DNA from: Nitrospira defluvii
GTDB taxonomy: Bacteria; Nitrospirota; Nitrospiria; Nitrospirales; Nitrospiraceae
DNA length: 64,000 nucleotides
Direction: 5' to 3'
Assembly (NCBI RefSeq): GCF_905220995.1
Contig: NZ_CAJNBJ010000016.1
Location: forward strand, 124,001-188,000
The notes under the pieces were generated by a model. The model was not told the DNA's origin and ran no database searches. It was given only the letters and a program-made list of their open reading frames with translations. Numbering within the stretch: the stretch's first letter is position 1; each line of letters begins with the position of its first letter. Shown here one piece after another: positions 1 to 9,136 of the stretch. Made by a program: the position numbers and the translations under genes.

Positions 1-114
1 CCAACACTCCCGGCATGTACCGGTGGCGAGCATGGGCGCGGTGCGAAGCGACAGGACATCTTGACGGCGTGGACGAGACCGATGGATCTGAAAACCTCGG
101 TGTACGAGTTGCAT
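1..114 (-). CDS. Start of an unrecognised protein, cut by the left window edge
   Basis: An ATG at 112-114 on the minus strand is preceded by a very strong ribosome binding site (AGGAGGGAG, 3 bases before the ATG). The frame stays open for all 38 codons to the window edge. The visible residues begin MQLVHRGFQIHRSRPRRQDV and end in a CxxC-like TCREC. I recognise no family; an arginine-rich start followed by a cysteine pair could be a small metal-binding or nucleic-acid-binding protein, but this is a guess. The call rests on the ribosome binding site and the open frame only. Confidence 0.4.
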   Translation of the reverse strand, partial: MQLVHRGFQIHRSRPRRQDVLSLRTAPMLATGTCRECW

Positions 115-272
115 GATCTCCCTCCTATGTTGGCACTGACCATGTCAAGACCAGGATACAAGGAGGACATCACACCCAGATCCGAAGAAGATAAACGTTC
201 TGTTAACAGAAGAAGTGAGGGCCAGGATGGGACCCGGTAAAAACCACACAGAGGTATACTCAAACCTCGCCC

Positions 273-1025
273 TTACCGCGACGGAGGACGGTACCGATCA
301 ATCACCGGCGTCCAGGATGGTTCAAGATCGCGCTTGGCAGCCGCAAGAAAGCGGGATTCAGCTTCGGCATCCCGACTCCCACGCCTGAGGCCAACCGTGT
401 GCACGGCGAAGTAGGCCGGCGTCCCCAGGACTTGGAGATCAGCGATGACTTGGGCCAGCGGCTTCCCCCAGAAGGCCTCGAAGTAATGCTCCTGCACCTC
501 GTCGGCGGCCTTCTCCTGCAGCACCATCGTTGAAGCCCCCACTTCATACTCCCCCATGAACGCGATCGACCCGGGCGACACGGTCGTGTCGCTTTGCGCC
601 ACGACCGACTTCGGCAGGAGAAACAGCGTGACTTCGCGCACCTTGCCGAAGCCTTTCTCCGACGTGCTGAATGCCACCGCCGCATAGCGCCCGGGCGGGA
701 CATTTTGTATGTACACCGTCCCGCCGCCACCGCTGCCGGGTGGAGGAACCACGATGCTCGTCGGGATCAACTTCGTCCCTTCAAAGAGGTCACGGTCTTT
801 CTCGATCTTGACGAGATAGAGTCGGTCTTCCGTATTGGGCACCCAGGCTGGGCTCTTAATGGTGAGACCAATCACCGCACTCTGTTGATCAACCGGCTTC
901 GTGATCCGAACCGGAGAGACAAACTCCCCGGCGAGCAGCTGGAACTGCTTCTTCGGCGGCTTGCTGGCACAGGCCACGCCGGACAACAAGGCCATGGCAA
1001 CGATCGCGATCAGCGCTCTCTTCAT
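273..1025 (-). CDS. Putative exported lipoprotein, unknown function
   Basis: The 250-residue product starts MKRALIAIVAMALLSGVACA, a typical lipoprotein signal with a lipobox-like SGVAC, so it is expected to be anchored to a membrane facing the periplasm. I chose the ATG at 1025 rather than an in-frame start eight codons upstream because it begins directly at the signal peptide. The mature part has a beta-rich look with a glycine run (PPPGSGGGGTVYIQNVPPG) followed by RYAAVAF, which resembles carbohydrate-binding or carboxypeptidase-regulatory-like beta sandwiches. The C-terminal third is helical and charged. No catalytic motif is visible. It stands alone, about 200 bases downstream of the TPR lipoprotein on the same strand. 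Confidence 0.6.
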   Translation of the reverse strand: MKRALIAIVAMALLSGVACASKPPKKQFQLLAGEFVSPVRITKPVDQQSAVIGLTIKSPAWVPNTEDRLYLVKIEKDRDLFEGTKLIPTSIVVPPPGSGGGGTVYIQNVPPGRYAAVAFSTSEKGFGKVREVTLFLLPKSVVAQSDTTVSPGSIAFMGEYEVGASTMVLQEKAADEVQEHYFEAFWGKPLAQVIADLQVLGTPAYFAVHTVGLRRGSRDAEAESRFLAAAKRDLEPSWTPVIDRYRPPSR

Positions 1026-1229
1026 GAATGTCCCTCTGGATTGAAGCAACCTGATTGGCGGCCCTAGTGTAGGAAATCCGAGGTGGCGTCACAATAGCTA
1101 CTTATGCAGGGTGTCGGTAGCTGGATGGAACAGCGGACTGACCCGGTGCGTACGGCACGGGCTAGCGGCAGTGCGGGAGTCTGCCGCGGTGGATCGTCCG
1201 TGGGAGCGGAAAGGCCAAACGGGAGCGGA

Positions 1230-2492
1230 CTACGGAACCGGCACAACCGGGGCAAGAGGAACCTCTGCTGCCGTTTTCCCCTGGCTTTGGCTCTCCAGCG
1301 ACAGACGCTTCAACACACTTTTCGCGCGCTCTTCCAAACGCTCGGCCTCGCCGGATCGCTGCCTCCGCCTCAGAAGCGAGGCATAATTCTTTAAGGTCTT
1401 CACATAGGCATCGCGATCATACCCCACCGATTGCTCGTAGATCCCCAGTGCCTGCTTATACAGGTCTTCCGATTGGTCGAGCTTGTTCTGTGACTGGTAG
1501 AGGGAGGCGAGATTTTTCAGCTCGCCGGCCACTTGAGGATTATCGGCCCCCTGCTGTTTCTCGCGGATCGCGATGGCCTGCTGAAACAACGGCTCGGCCT
1601 GGGAGTAGAGTCCTTGCAGCTCATACAGCTGCCCCAAGCGGCTCATGGCCTCCGCCGTATCCACATGCTCATTCCCGATCGATTTCCGGAAAATGCTCAC
1701 GGCCCGCTGATACAGCACCTCGGCCTGGGGGTATTGGTTTTGCGCCCGATAGGTGTCAGCCAGATTCTCAAGATTCCTGGCCACAATAGGATGATTCGGC
1801 CCGAATGCCTTTTCATGAATGGTCAGCGTGCGCTGGTACAAGGGCATCGCCCGGGCATGTTGTCCCTGGGCCTGATACAGTTTGGCCAGGTTATCTCTTG
1901 TGATGGCCGTTAGACTGTGCTCCGGCCCCAGCTGCTTTTCGAGAATCTCCAGCGCCCGCTGCAACACCGGCTCCGCATCGGAGAATCGATGCTGGTCCTG
2001 ATACACCACGGCAATGTTGTTCAGACTTTCCGCCGTCTTACTATGATCCGCGCCGAACACCTTCTCCCGAATTTCTCGGGCACGTTGATGGAGCGCCTCA
2101 GCCTGCGTGTACAGCCCCTGGAGCCGATAGAGCTCGCCCAGATCGGTCAAACTCGCCGCCGTCTCCGCATGGGCCGGACCGTAGACACGTTCGCGGATCG
2201 CCAAGGCCTCCTGAAACAGCGCTTCGGCACGAGGATAGCGGCCCAGTTCACGGTTCACCTCGCCTAATTGGCTCAGGGTTTCAGCCAAGCGTTTACCCTG
2301 TGGGTCCAAGACTTCGGCCTCTTTACGGGCCGCGACAAACAATTCTTCCGCATGCGTGTAATCTCCGGAACGCATGGCGTTGGTGCCCTCTGTCATCGCC
2401 GACCGCCAACGGTGATCCTCCGCGCAAGCTGAGAGGAAGCCCAGGAAAGCCAGACCGATGGTAAGTGCTCGGGCATTCAATCGAATACTCAT
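1230..2492 (-). CDS. TPR (kinesin-light-chain type) lipoprotein
   Basis: The 420-residue protein has an N-terminal signal ending in a lipobox (FLGFLSAC). Seven to eight tandem TPR units of about 42 residues follow, of the kinesin-light-chain type, with recurring phrases such as ALAIRERVYGPAHAETA and NNIAVVYQDQ. These repeats form a superhelical scaffold for protein-protein contacts; no enzyme domain is present. A short proline/valine-rich tail follows. The expected location is the periplasmic face of the inner or outer membrane. Neighbours on the same strand are the lipoprotein at 273 and the fusion oxidoreductase at 2721; nothing ties it to a specific complex. The family is clear, the biological role is unknown. 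Confidence 0.8.
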   Translation of the reverse strand: MSIRLNARALTIGLAFLGFLSACAEDHRWRSAMTEGTNAMRSGDYTHAEELFVAARKEAEVLDPQGKRLAETLSQLGEVNRELGRYPRAEALFQEALAIRERVYGPAHAETAASLTDLGELYRLQGLYTQAEALHQRAREIREKVFGADHSKTAESLNNIAVVYQDQHRFSDAEPVLQRALEILEKQLGPEHSLTAITRDNLAKLYQAQGQHARAMPLYQRTLTIHEKAFGPNHPIVARNLENLADTYRAQNQYPQAEVLYQRAVSIFRKSIGNEHVDTAEAMSRLGQLYELQGLYSQAEPLFQQAIAIREKQQGADNPQVAGELKNLASLYQSQNKLDQSEDLYKQALGIYEQSVGYDRDAYVKTLKNYASLLRRRQRSGEAERLEERAKSVLKRLSLESQSQGKTAAEVPLAPVVPVP

Positions 2493-2720
2493 GATGGGTA
2501 ACTCGTGGGTGGTGAGGACGTTACTGTTCGCAGACGCTGTTTGCCCATTAAGACTTACCCCCTCCGACGCCCCAAATCAACCCCGGAAGACGATCTTTTT
2601 CATCGACCGGGAGTTCTATCACTGTTTCAATGAGTTAGCACTCGGCTCTCCAGGCGAGTGAGCTTCTTTCCCCACACAGGGCCGGCCACTCAGGAGCGGG
2701 TGAGACAGAAAAACAATCAA

Positions 2721-4739
2721 CTATCGCTGAGGTATGTTGGAATCGACAAAGGGAGCGAGCTTCGCAATGCCGGAGGTGTCATAGGGGAGGACACTGAAGA
2801 CTTTCGCCACATCGATCGCCGGCTTCCCCGGGCGTAGGACTTTTTGCGCCAGCGTCGCAAGCCATGACAACGGCACGAGGACAAACCTAGGTAACCAGAA
2901 GACCGACAAATCTGGATTGGCTCGCCGAAGACGATCCAAGAGTTCCTGCTTGGTCGGTGAGACGGGGTCGAGCAGATTAAGCGGACTCGTCACCTGGTCC
3001 CAAGCATCCGTCATCCAAGCGAGGCAGCGGCCGGCAAACCCGACATCAACGACTCCAAGGCGATCACCTGACGACCCGACGGCCACGAAGATGTTCCCCA
3101 ATCGCTTGCCGAGCCGGCCAGGCGGATCAAAGTCCCGGTAGTCGACCAGCGCCCCGGGGCGAATCACCTTCACGGAGATGCCCAGGTCCTTCCCGAGCTG
3201 GACCGCCAGACGTTCCGATTCCAGCTTGCCCCACACATACGGCCCGGATCCCTTGCTATTCGGCTCCAGTGGATGATTATCGGGAATCGGCTGCCCCGTA
3301 CCTTGCGCTAACACGGCTAAACTGCTCACATGCACGAAGTGTGTGATACCTGCCCCGGCCGCTCCACGGATCATGTGTTCCGTCGCATCGAGCGAATTCC
3401 GCTGATGTTCCGGCCAGCCGCCTGCGGTTTCCGCCGCAGCATGGATGACGGTATCCACCCCCTTGAAGAGATCGGCGCTCGCCCCCGTCGCCACATCAGC
3501 GACCACGTATTCAGTCCCTGGGATGCGCTCCCACGGAGACGGCTCTCGACGCGCCACCACACGAACGGAACGGCCGCGTGACAGCAAGGCCCGGACAATT
3601 TCTTTACCCAGGAACCCCGTTCCACCCGTGACCAACACGCCACGACTTTCGACCGGTTTCGGAGCCGCTGCAGCCAAGGCTCTGGCCTCCCCCACCTTGA
3701 GCGCCTTTGCCACTCGCTCGCAAATCCGAACGGTCTCTAACAAACTCTCGGGTGACAGGGGGGAGGGACTGCCGTGCCGTGCCGACTCGTAAAACGCGGT
3801 AAAGAGTTCGGCAAGGCCGGGGTAACTCCGTTGACGCTTCAGAAAGCGGCTTGCCATCGCTGAGGTGGTGCCGGTCAACAGCTGCCAGGCCTGCCGGTAA
3901 GGGGCAAACAACTTATCGATGCCGGACGAGCCAGGTCCAATAGCCCGCTGCGTGGTGCTCCGGACATAGTCGGCGAACAATGAGCCGTTGCGACCGATCA
4001 CACGAAGATAACTCTCGACCGGCCGCCCTTCCAGAGTCACGATCAACGTGCCGGTCACGCCGCCGCGCCGCACCAGCGCGTGCACCGTTCCGGCCTGGCT
4101 GACTTCCAGCGACAACAGCTCCGTTCGCCCCTCCCCCGCCTGCTCCAATACTTGAAGCAGCAAGTAGACCGGGTGCGGCAGGATGTCGAGTAACTGATGA
4201 TCGGCGCGAAGTACTTTGCGGCCGCCCGGCGCGTGACGCACGGTCCGGAAGGAGAAGTAACTTTCCACATGCACGACCCGACCAATGGACGGAAGATACT
4301 GGGTCAGCACCCGGGTCGGAGGCTCGTAGAGCAATTGATGGCCGGCGCAGACGCGGAGCCCCTTGGCATTCGCCTCATCCAAAACCTGCTGCGCGTCTTC
4401 CACCGATTCGGTAAAAGGTTTCTCGACATAAATGTGACAACCGGCCTTGATCGCCATGCGCGCAAGGGGAGCATGGGACGCGGGGGGCGTAATAATGTGG
4501 ACGACGTCCAGCCGCTCAGACGCGAACAACTCTTCTGGGGTTCGAAAACACCCGATACCCGGCACGATGTCGCGCATGGCAGCTTGTGCCACATCGGAAG
4601 GATCTGCGACGGCAACCAGCTGCACACTGGGGCACCGCACAATCGCGCGGGCGTGATGCTGCGCGTGGCGGCCTGCGCCGATCAGCGCGATTCGCAATGG
4701 ACGTGAAGATGAGGGTGTCTGGCTGCTAGGGTTTGTCAC
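2721..4739 (-). CDS. Fusion of Gfo/Idh/MocA oxidoreductase and NAD-dependent SDR epimerase/dehydratase
   Basis: This 672-residue protein joins two dinucleotide-binding enzymes. Residues about 14-350 are a Gfo/Idh/MocA oxidoreductase, with the Rossmann motif ALIGAGRHAQHH and the family EKP signature (YVEKPFTES, around residue 106). From about residue 370 an extended SDR begins (LVTGGTGFLGKEIV), with the YxxxK catalytic pair in YVWGKLESE. The two halves are usually separate proteins acting on nucleotide sugars. Here they may catalyse successive redox steps on one sugar for the surface polysaccharide made by the upstream genes. It lies about 0.7 kb downstream of the DegT aminotransferase, separated by gene remnants. 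The substrate cannot be read from sequence. Confidence 0.8.
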   Translation of the reverse strand: MTNPSSQTPSSSRPLRIALIGAGRHAQHHARAIVRCPSVQLVAVADPSDVAQAAMRDIVPGIGCFRTPEELFASERLDVVHIITPPASHAPLARMAIKAGCHIYVEKPFTESVEDAQQVLDEANAKGLRVCAGHQLLYEPPTRVLTQYLPSIGRVVHVESYFSFRTVRHAPGGRKVLRADHQLLDILPHPVYLLLQVLEQAGEGRTELLSLEVSQAGTVHALVRRGGVTGTLIVTLEGRPVESYLRVIGRNGSLFADYVRSTTQRAIGPGSSGIDKLFAPYRQAWQLLTGTTSAMASRFLKRQRSYPGLAELFTAFYESARHGSPSPLSPESLLETVRICERVAKALKVGEARALAAAAPKPVESRGVLVTGGTGFLGKEIVRALLSRGRSVRVVARREPSPWERIPGTEYVVADVATGASADLFKGVDTVIHAAAETAGGWPEHQRNSLDATEHMIRGAAGAGITHFVHVSSLAVLAQGTGQPIPDNHPLEPNSKGSGPYVWGKLESERLAVQLGKDLGISVKVIRPGALVDYRDFDPPGRLGKRLGNIFVAVGSSGDRLGVVDVGFAGRCLAWMTDAWDQVTSPLNLLDPVSPTKQELLDRLRRANPDLSVFWLPRFVLVPLSWLATLAQKVLRPGKPAIDVAKVFSVLPYDTSGIAKLAPFVDSNIPQR

Positions 4740-4853
4740 AAGTAGTCTGCAACTGTGCAGTGCTACTATAGTCTATTCGCAGGGATTGTTGAAGCCTTCT
4801 CGAAAATTCATGCAGGGCAGCTGCCGCGCCCATACCACGTGTCGTACACATCC

Positions 4854-5240
4854 TTAGATGTGTCTTCGCTCACAAGGGAAACACTGGTGCATGCAGTCCG
4901 GACAGAGCCCGCCGTTAAACTGCATCGCTGAACGCTCGGCAATGAACGTCGCCAGGTCGTACCACTCGCCGGATTGATCCGGCACACGCTTGCACCAGGA
5001 GCACAAATTCATAATCCCTTGCGGCCGCCCAAGCGTTGATTCCATTCTCCAGATCGCGTCATCCTGCACGATGGGCCGGCTGAGTGCCGGCCCACCTGCG
5101 GTGTTCTCGTGAATCACCAACACCGCCCCGAGCACAACGCCCCCGTCATCGACGACCGGAGACACCGTGCCACGAATCACCCGTTGAACGCCCTACCTGG
5201 AGATCCAGGTGTCGATGTACATCAACACCTCCTGGTTGTT
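4854..5240 (-). pseudogene. Decayed PAS-domain protein C-terminus with CxxC tail
   Basis: The frame encodes the last strands of a PAS domain (GVQRVIRGTVSPVVDDGG, then LGAVLVIHENT). A tail follows with the motif LCSWCKRVPDQSGEW...GLCPDC, which is common at the C-terminus of PAS sensor proteins. Upstream homology continues in frame (NNQEVLMYIDTWISR) across a TAG stop at 5193-5195, placed where a PAS domain normally has an RDG-like turn. A GTG at 5180 could start a 108-residue product, but it would lack most of the PAS fold and the ribosome binding site is poor. I read this as a 5'-truncated pseudogene with a nonsense codon. A short expressed zinc-binding peptide is the alternative. Confidence 0.5.
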
Positions 5241-5490
5241 CAGCCTTGAACCGAACCTCAATAACCCACGTGTCGTTGATTCAATGACCGGCGCTGAGGC
5301 TGCGACAAGGACTGGCACACCGAGAAATTCTGCAGCAGGCGTGGGTGGACCGACGGAGGCGAAGGCCAGTTTGCGAGGGCATGCCCTCTTGCAGACAGAC
5401 CCAAAGGAACTCTGACGGAAGATGGAGATGGCGGAGAAGTCGAGCGTGGAAACATCCCGCGCCCCGGATGGCGAGGCGGAGGCTACCGTT
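5241..5490 (-). pseudogene. HemD-like (uroporphyrinogen-III synthase) C-terminal remnant
   Basis: In the same frame as the PAS remnant, without a start codon, about 80 codons remain open. The stretch FASVGPPTPAAEFLGVPVLV followed by APVIESTTRGLLRF matches the end of HemD proteins (the IGPxTA...LGxPxxV...Ixx(L)xxxL pattern). Weaker SPSGARDV upstream fits the SPS/R turn of HemD. The fragment abuts the DegT stop codon at 5483 and runs straight into the PAS remnant, so it looks like debris of a rearrangement. The C-terminal pattern is seen directly; assignment to HemD is inference from memory of the family. Confidence 0.42.
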
Positions 5491-6601
5491 TGCGATAGAA
5501 CGACGCGATCATCTGGACAACATAGTGCAGCTGCTCATCGCTCAGCTCCGCATAGATCGGAAGGGCAAGGACCTCTTCAGCCGCGCGCTCCGATTGCGGG
5601 AACGCGCCTTTTGAATATCCCAGGTCACGATAGCAGTTTTGCAGGTGCAGCGGCAGTGGATAGTACACTTCTGTGCCCACACCCTGATCCTTCAAAAAGC
5701 TCCGCAGCTCATCGCGCTTCTGCACACGAAGAGTGAATTGATTAAAAACGTGAAAGTTGTCCTGCCCCACCACGGGTAACGTGAGGCGATCGGTCAATTG
5801 GGTGTCGGTGAACAGTTGCACATAGCGCGCGGCGTTCCGTCGCCTACCCTCTGCCCATTGATCCAGCCGCTTCAATTTCACCAGCAACACCGCGGCCTGT
5901 AACGCGTCTAATCGACTATTGATCCCGATCGCTTCGTGCACGTAGCGTACGCGGCTGCCATGGACCCGTAGCATGGCGATGGATTCCGCAAGAGCCTTGT
6001 CGTTCGTGGTCACCATTCCAGCATCACCAAATCCACCCAGATTTTTCGACGGGAAGAAGCTGAAACAGGCCACATCGCCCAACACCCCGGCTCGCCGTCC
6101 CTTCTGCGCAGCGCCAATGGCCTGGCAGGCATCTTCGATCACACCGATCTTGTGTCGTCTCGCAATCTCGTTGATCGCCCCCATGTCTGCACATTGACCG
6201 AAGAGATGTACTGGGATAATCGCCTTTGTCCGTTTGGTGATGGCCCGCTCCAACAACTGCGGGTCCATATTGAAATCATCTGGACGGATATCAATAAAGA
6301 CCGGCTTAGCACCTAAGCGGGAAATCGCCCCGGCCGTCGCAAAGAAAGTGAAGGGCACCGTGATCACCTCATCGCCGGCCTTGACGCCCAAGGCCATCAA
6401 CGCGAGCAACAAGGCATCGCTCCCGGACGCCACGCCCACCGCATGCGTGCTGCCGACATAAGCCGCCACTGCCTCTTCGAGTGCCACCACCCGCGGCCCC
6501 AGGATAAAGCCCTGCTCATCACAGGTCGCTTCAATCGCGGCCAGGATTTCACCACGCATGGATTGGTATTGGGCTTTCAGATCAAGCAGCGGAATGTTCA
6601 T
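5483..6601 (-). CDS. DegT/DnrJ/EryC1/StrS sugar aminotransferase
   Basis: This 372-residue PLP-dependent aminotransferase is of the DegT family, which transfers an amino group from glutamate to a keto-sugar nucleotide. Visible hallmarks are the start MNIPLLDLKAQYQSM, VGVASGSDALLLAL for PLP phosphate binding, IPVHLFGQ, IEDACQAIGA, and FSFFPSKNLGGFGDAGMV containing the Schiff-base lysine. Length is normal for the family. I chose ATG 6601, which has AGGGAG just upstream. An in-frame ATG at 6622 overlaps the previous stop as ATGA and would add seven residues. It should supply an amino sugar to the polysaccharide or glycan built by the neighbouring glycosyltransferases. Confidence 0.9.
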   Translation of the reverse strand: MNIPLLDLKAQYQSMRGEILAAIEATCDEQGFILGPRVVALEEAVAAYVGSTHAVGVASGSDALLLALMALGVKAGDEVITVPFTFFATAGAISRLGAKPVFIDIRPDDFNMDPQLLERAITKRTKAIIPVHLFGQCADMGAINEIARRHKIGVIEDACQAIGAAQKGRRAGVLGDVACFSFFPSKNLGGFGDAGMVTTNDKALAESIAMLRVHGSRVRYVHEAIGINSRLDALQAAVLLVKLKRLDQWAEGRRRNAARYVQLFTDTQLTDRLTLPVVGQDNFHVFNQFTLRVQKRDELRSFLKDQGVGTEVYYPLPLHLQNCYRDLGYSKGAFPQSERAAEEVLALPIYAELSDEQLHYVVQMIASFYRKR

Positions 6602-6618
6602 CGTCTCCCTCGGTCCAC

Positions 6619-7812
6619 TCATGACAATCGATTGGGCTGCAACTTCATCGTATTGCCGGCAGGTCGCCGGCTATGTAAGAGATACGTGTACAGCGACTGG
6701 TACTGCTTGACGGTTTCCTGGATCGTAAACTCTTCCGGCAACTCTTCGCTCCCATTCCGGAGATCCGCGCGAAGCCGTGCATCTCCCAGAATCTGACAGA
6801 CTCGCCCTGCGAGGGCCCGGACATCGCCGGCCGGACAGAGCGTTCCCTGGATACCTTCAACGATCGCTTCGGCGGCACCGCCCACTCGGGTCGCCACGAT
6901 CGGCACCCGGCTGGCTCTCGCTTCCAAGATCGCGCAGGGCAACCCCTCCCATTGAGAGGTTAATACAAAGACGTCGAGCGCCTTGAGGAGCGCCGGAACA
7001 TCGCGGCGCCAACCAAGCAGGGTCACCTTCTCCTGCAACCCCTCGGCTTGAATCATCGCTTCGATGCGGGGCCGTAACTCGCCGTCGCCGACGAGGATAC
7101 ATTTGGCCGCAGGCATACGCTGACACACCAGAGCGGCCACACGAATAAAATCTTCGGGCGATTTTTGCGGTTTCAAGCATGAGACCGTCCCTACGAGCAG
7201 GTCCTCAGGGCCTACGCCCAATGCCGCCCGGAGGCGGTCGCGTTCCGCCGCCTCGATCCGCGCGGCAAATACCTCCGGATCAATGCCGGGCCTGACGACC
7301 GACACCTTGGAGGCGGTGAACAGCTCCCACTCGATACCCTGACGCCGGTCGGCCTGCGACACCGCAATCCAATGGGTGGTCACGCGCCCGACCATCCATT
7401 CAAGCCCGATCAACAGTCGTTGTAGCCAATACGGCTGGGCGGGCGTCACGCCGTACCCGTGTATCGTATGCAGAATACAGGGGACTCCGGCCAACCAGGC
7501 AGCGATGCGCCCTAGGATACCAGCTTTTGAACTGTGGGTGTGGACAATCTTTGGCCGAAGCCGTCGGAACGTCGCCACAAGCTCCCACAGAGCACGCAAA
7601 TCCTGCAGCGGATGAATCTCCCGGGCAAGAGAAGGAATCAGCCGCAGTTCCACGCCTTGCAGTGCATGCGCCTCTTCGGTCAACAACCCGTCCGGCCCTG
7701 CGATCAACACGGGGCGGAATCGCCGGCGATCCAGGCTGGACACCACCCGCATCGCGACTTCCTGCGCCCCCCCAAGCTCCAGCTTGGTGATGACGTGACA
7801 GACGACATCCAT
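6619..7812 (-). CDS. GT4-family glycosyltransferase
   Basis: The 397-residue protein has the GT-B fold of family 4. The N-terminal acceptor domain contains VVCHVITKLELGGAQEVAMR and the typical HTHSSKAGILGRIAAW. The C-terminal domain carries VLTSQWEGLPCAILEARASRVPIV (shown in parts: the EGLPCAILEA segment is the EX7E-type donor-binding element). It is a retaining transferase expected to use a nucleotide sugar at the cytoplasmic face of the inner membrane. It is embedded between the FAD enzyme (13-base gap) and the DegT aminotransferase (4-base overlap or short gap), so it belongs to the polysaccharide operon. Donor and acceptor are unknown. Confidence 0.9.
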   Translation of the reverse strand: MDVVCHVITKLELGGAQEVAMRVVSSLDRRRFRPVLIAGPDGLLTEEAHALQGVELRLIPSLAREIHPLQDLRALWELVATFRRLRPKIVHTHSSKAGILGRIAAWLAGVPCILHTIHGYGVTPAQPYWLQRLLIGLEWMVGRVTTHWIAVSQADRRQGIEWELFTASKVSVVRPGIDPEVFAARIEAAERDRLRAALGVGPEDLLVGTVSCLKPQKSPEDFIRVAALVCQRMPAAKCILVGDGELRPRIEAMIQAEGLQEKVTLLGWRRDVPALLKALDVFVLTSQWEGLPCAILEARASRVPIVATRVGGAAEAIVEGIQGTLCPAGDVRALAGRVCQILGDARLRADLRNGSEELPEEFTIQETVKQYQSLYTYLLHSRRPAGNTMKLQPNRLS

Positions 7813-7825
7813 AATATTCTCCCGC

Positions 7826-9136
7826 TCAGGCGGCGGCTCTCATCCGTAACCGCTCGGCGACCTGCTGCCCCTGGGCGATGGCGTCCTCCATCGATGTATG
7901 CTCCCACAATCCATATCGCCCGATCGACGAAATCCCTCTACGCTCCAGTTCCCCCAGCAACTCCTTGACCGCCCGCCCACGGTACCGGTCGAACAGGACA
8001 TAGGCGTAATACAAATCCTTCACGTCCGACATGACCAACTCGTCCGTCGGCCGTAACACCCCAGCCTGCTCCAATCCATACCGAACCCGTTCGATCAGCG
8101 AAACCTCCGACTCCCGCTCCGTCGGCTGATGCGAGATCTCCACATACAGGGAACTACAACCGGGGCGCCCCATGGCCGGGGAGAAGTTCATGGGAAACCC
8201 GGCGCGATAGAAGGGATAGCGGTGTTCAGGGAAATAGATCCAATGCTTGTCGGAGATCTGTTCTCGCGCCACCGCCAGGTTCACATTGTAGACCGACACC
8301 CAGCGCAGCGATTGCGCCAGCTCCCGCATGGACGACGGAAGATCGACACATCGACGGATCAGATCCGGCAGCGGAATCGTCGAGATGATCCGCTCGTACT
8401 CCTCGGTGCGTTCTCCTTGCGCACTACGAAACACCGCCCGCCGCCGTCCCGTCTCGATCTCCATCAATTCGGAATCATAGGACAGATGCTCCACCGAGGG
8501 CAGGAAGGCCTGAGGCAAGACTCTGATACCGCCGCTCACCGGATATTGAAACGATGGGTTGTACCCGAACGCCTTGTCTTTGATTCCCAAGGCACCGTTG
8601 ACGACATCCTTCACGTCCGGCTTCGGCACAAGCCAGGACACCCAGTCGGAGGTAAGCTCATCGAGAGACACCTGCCAGAGCTTCTCATTAAACGGCACCA
8701 TGAAATGCTTCGCGATCCCCTCGCCCAGACTCTCGACAATCCACTGTTTGAAGGACCGACCTTCCACCGACGCCTTAGACGAGGGGTCCGTCAACGTGGC
8801 GATAAATCCCAGGAGGCACTCGCGCACGACCTCAGGCGGAAGGCCGTGAGTATTCACCTGGAACGGATACTCGGTGTAGGTATCATGCGAGTACACGAAG
8901 GACTTGCGGGCATGTCGCTGTAACTGGCCCGGCAACAAGCTTTCCACCAACGCCTTGATCGCCGTCTGACGAAAATGAAGCAGATGACCGGTATAGTCAA
9001 AAGTGAATCCTTCTTTGACGTAAGAACGGCACAAACCGCCGACCTCGCGCTCCCGCTCCAAAATCTTGTAGCGCATGCCCCGCAGGTGATAGGCCGCGCT
9101 CAATCCCGCCAATCCGGCCCCGACAATCAGAATCAT
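7826..9136 (-). CDS. FAD-dependent oxidoreductase, protoporphyrinogen oxidase / UDP-galactopyranose mutase-like
   Basis: The 436-residue protein starts with a FAD-binding Rossmann motif (MILIVGAGLAGLSAAYHLRG), then the GG-doublet region VGGLCRS and the segment FDYTGHLLHF typical of amine-oxidase-like and UDP-galactopyranose mutase-like flavoproteins in glycan clusters. The C-terminal FAD contact lies near GRYGLWEHTSMEDAI. Such enzymes often rearrange or oxidise sugar nucleotides in polysaccharide loci, but this one is not close enough to a named enzyme to state a reaction. Its ATG overlaps the stop of the WecA-like gene as ATGA, indicating translational coupling. Confidence 0.8.
   Translation of the reverse strand: MILIVGAGLAGLSAAYHLRGMRYKILEREREVGGLCRSYVKEGFTFDYTGHLLHFRQTAIKALVESLLPGQLQRHARKSFVYSHDTYTEYPFQVNTHGLPPEVVRECLLGFIATLTDPSSKASVEGRSFKQWIVESLGEGIAKHFMVPFNEKLWQVSLDELTSDWVSWLVPKPDVKDVVNGALGIKDKAFGYNPSFQYPVSGGIRVLPQAFLPSVEHLSYDSELMEIETGRRRAVFRSAQGERTEEYERIISTIPLPDLIRRCVDLPSSMRELAQSLRWVSVYNVNLAVAREQISDKHWIYFPEHRYPFYRAGFPMNFSPAMGRPGCSSLYVEISHQPTERESEVSLIERVRYGLEQAGVLRPTDELVMSDVKDLYYAYVLFDRYRGRAVKELLGELERRGISSIGRYGLWEHTSMEDAIAQGQQVAERLRMRAAA

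Noticed and set aside
8129-8923. Plus-strand 264-codon frame opposite the FAD oxidoreductase
   Set aside because: Arg/His-rich and without motifs; the minus-strand gene has a clear FAD fold and is coupled to its neighbours.
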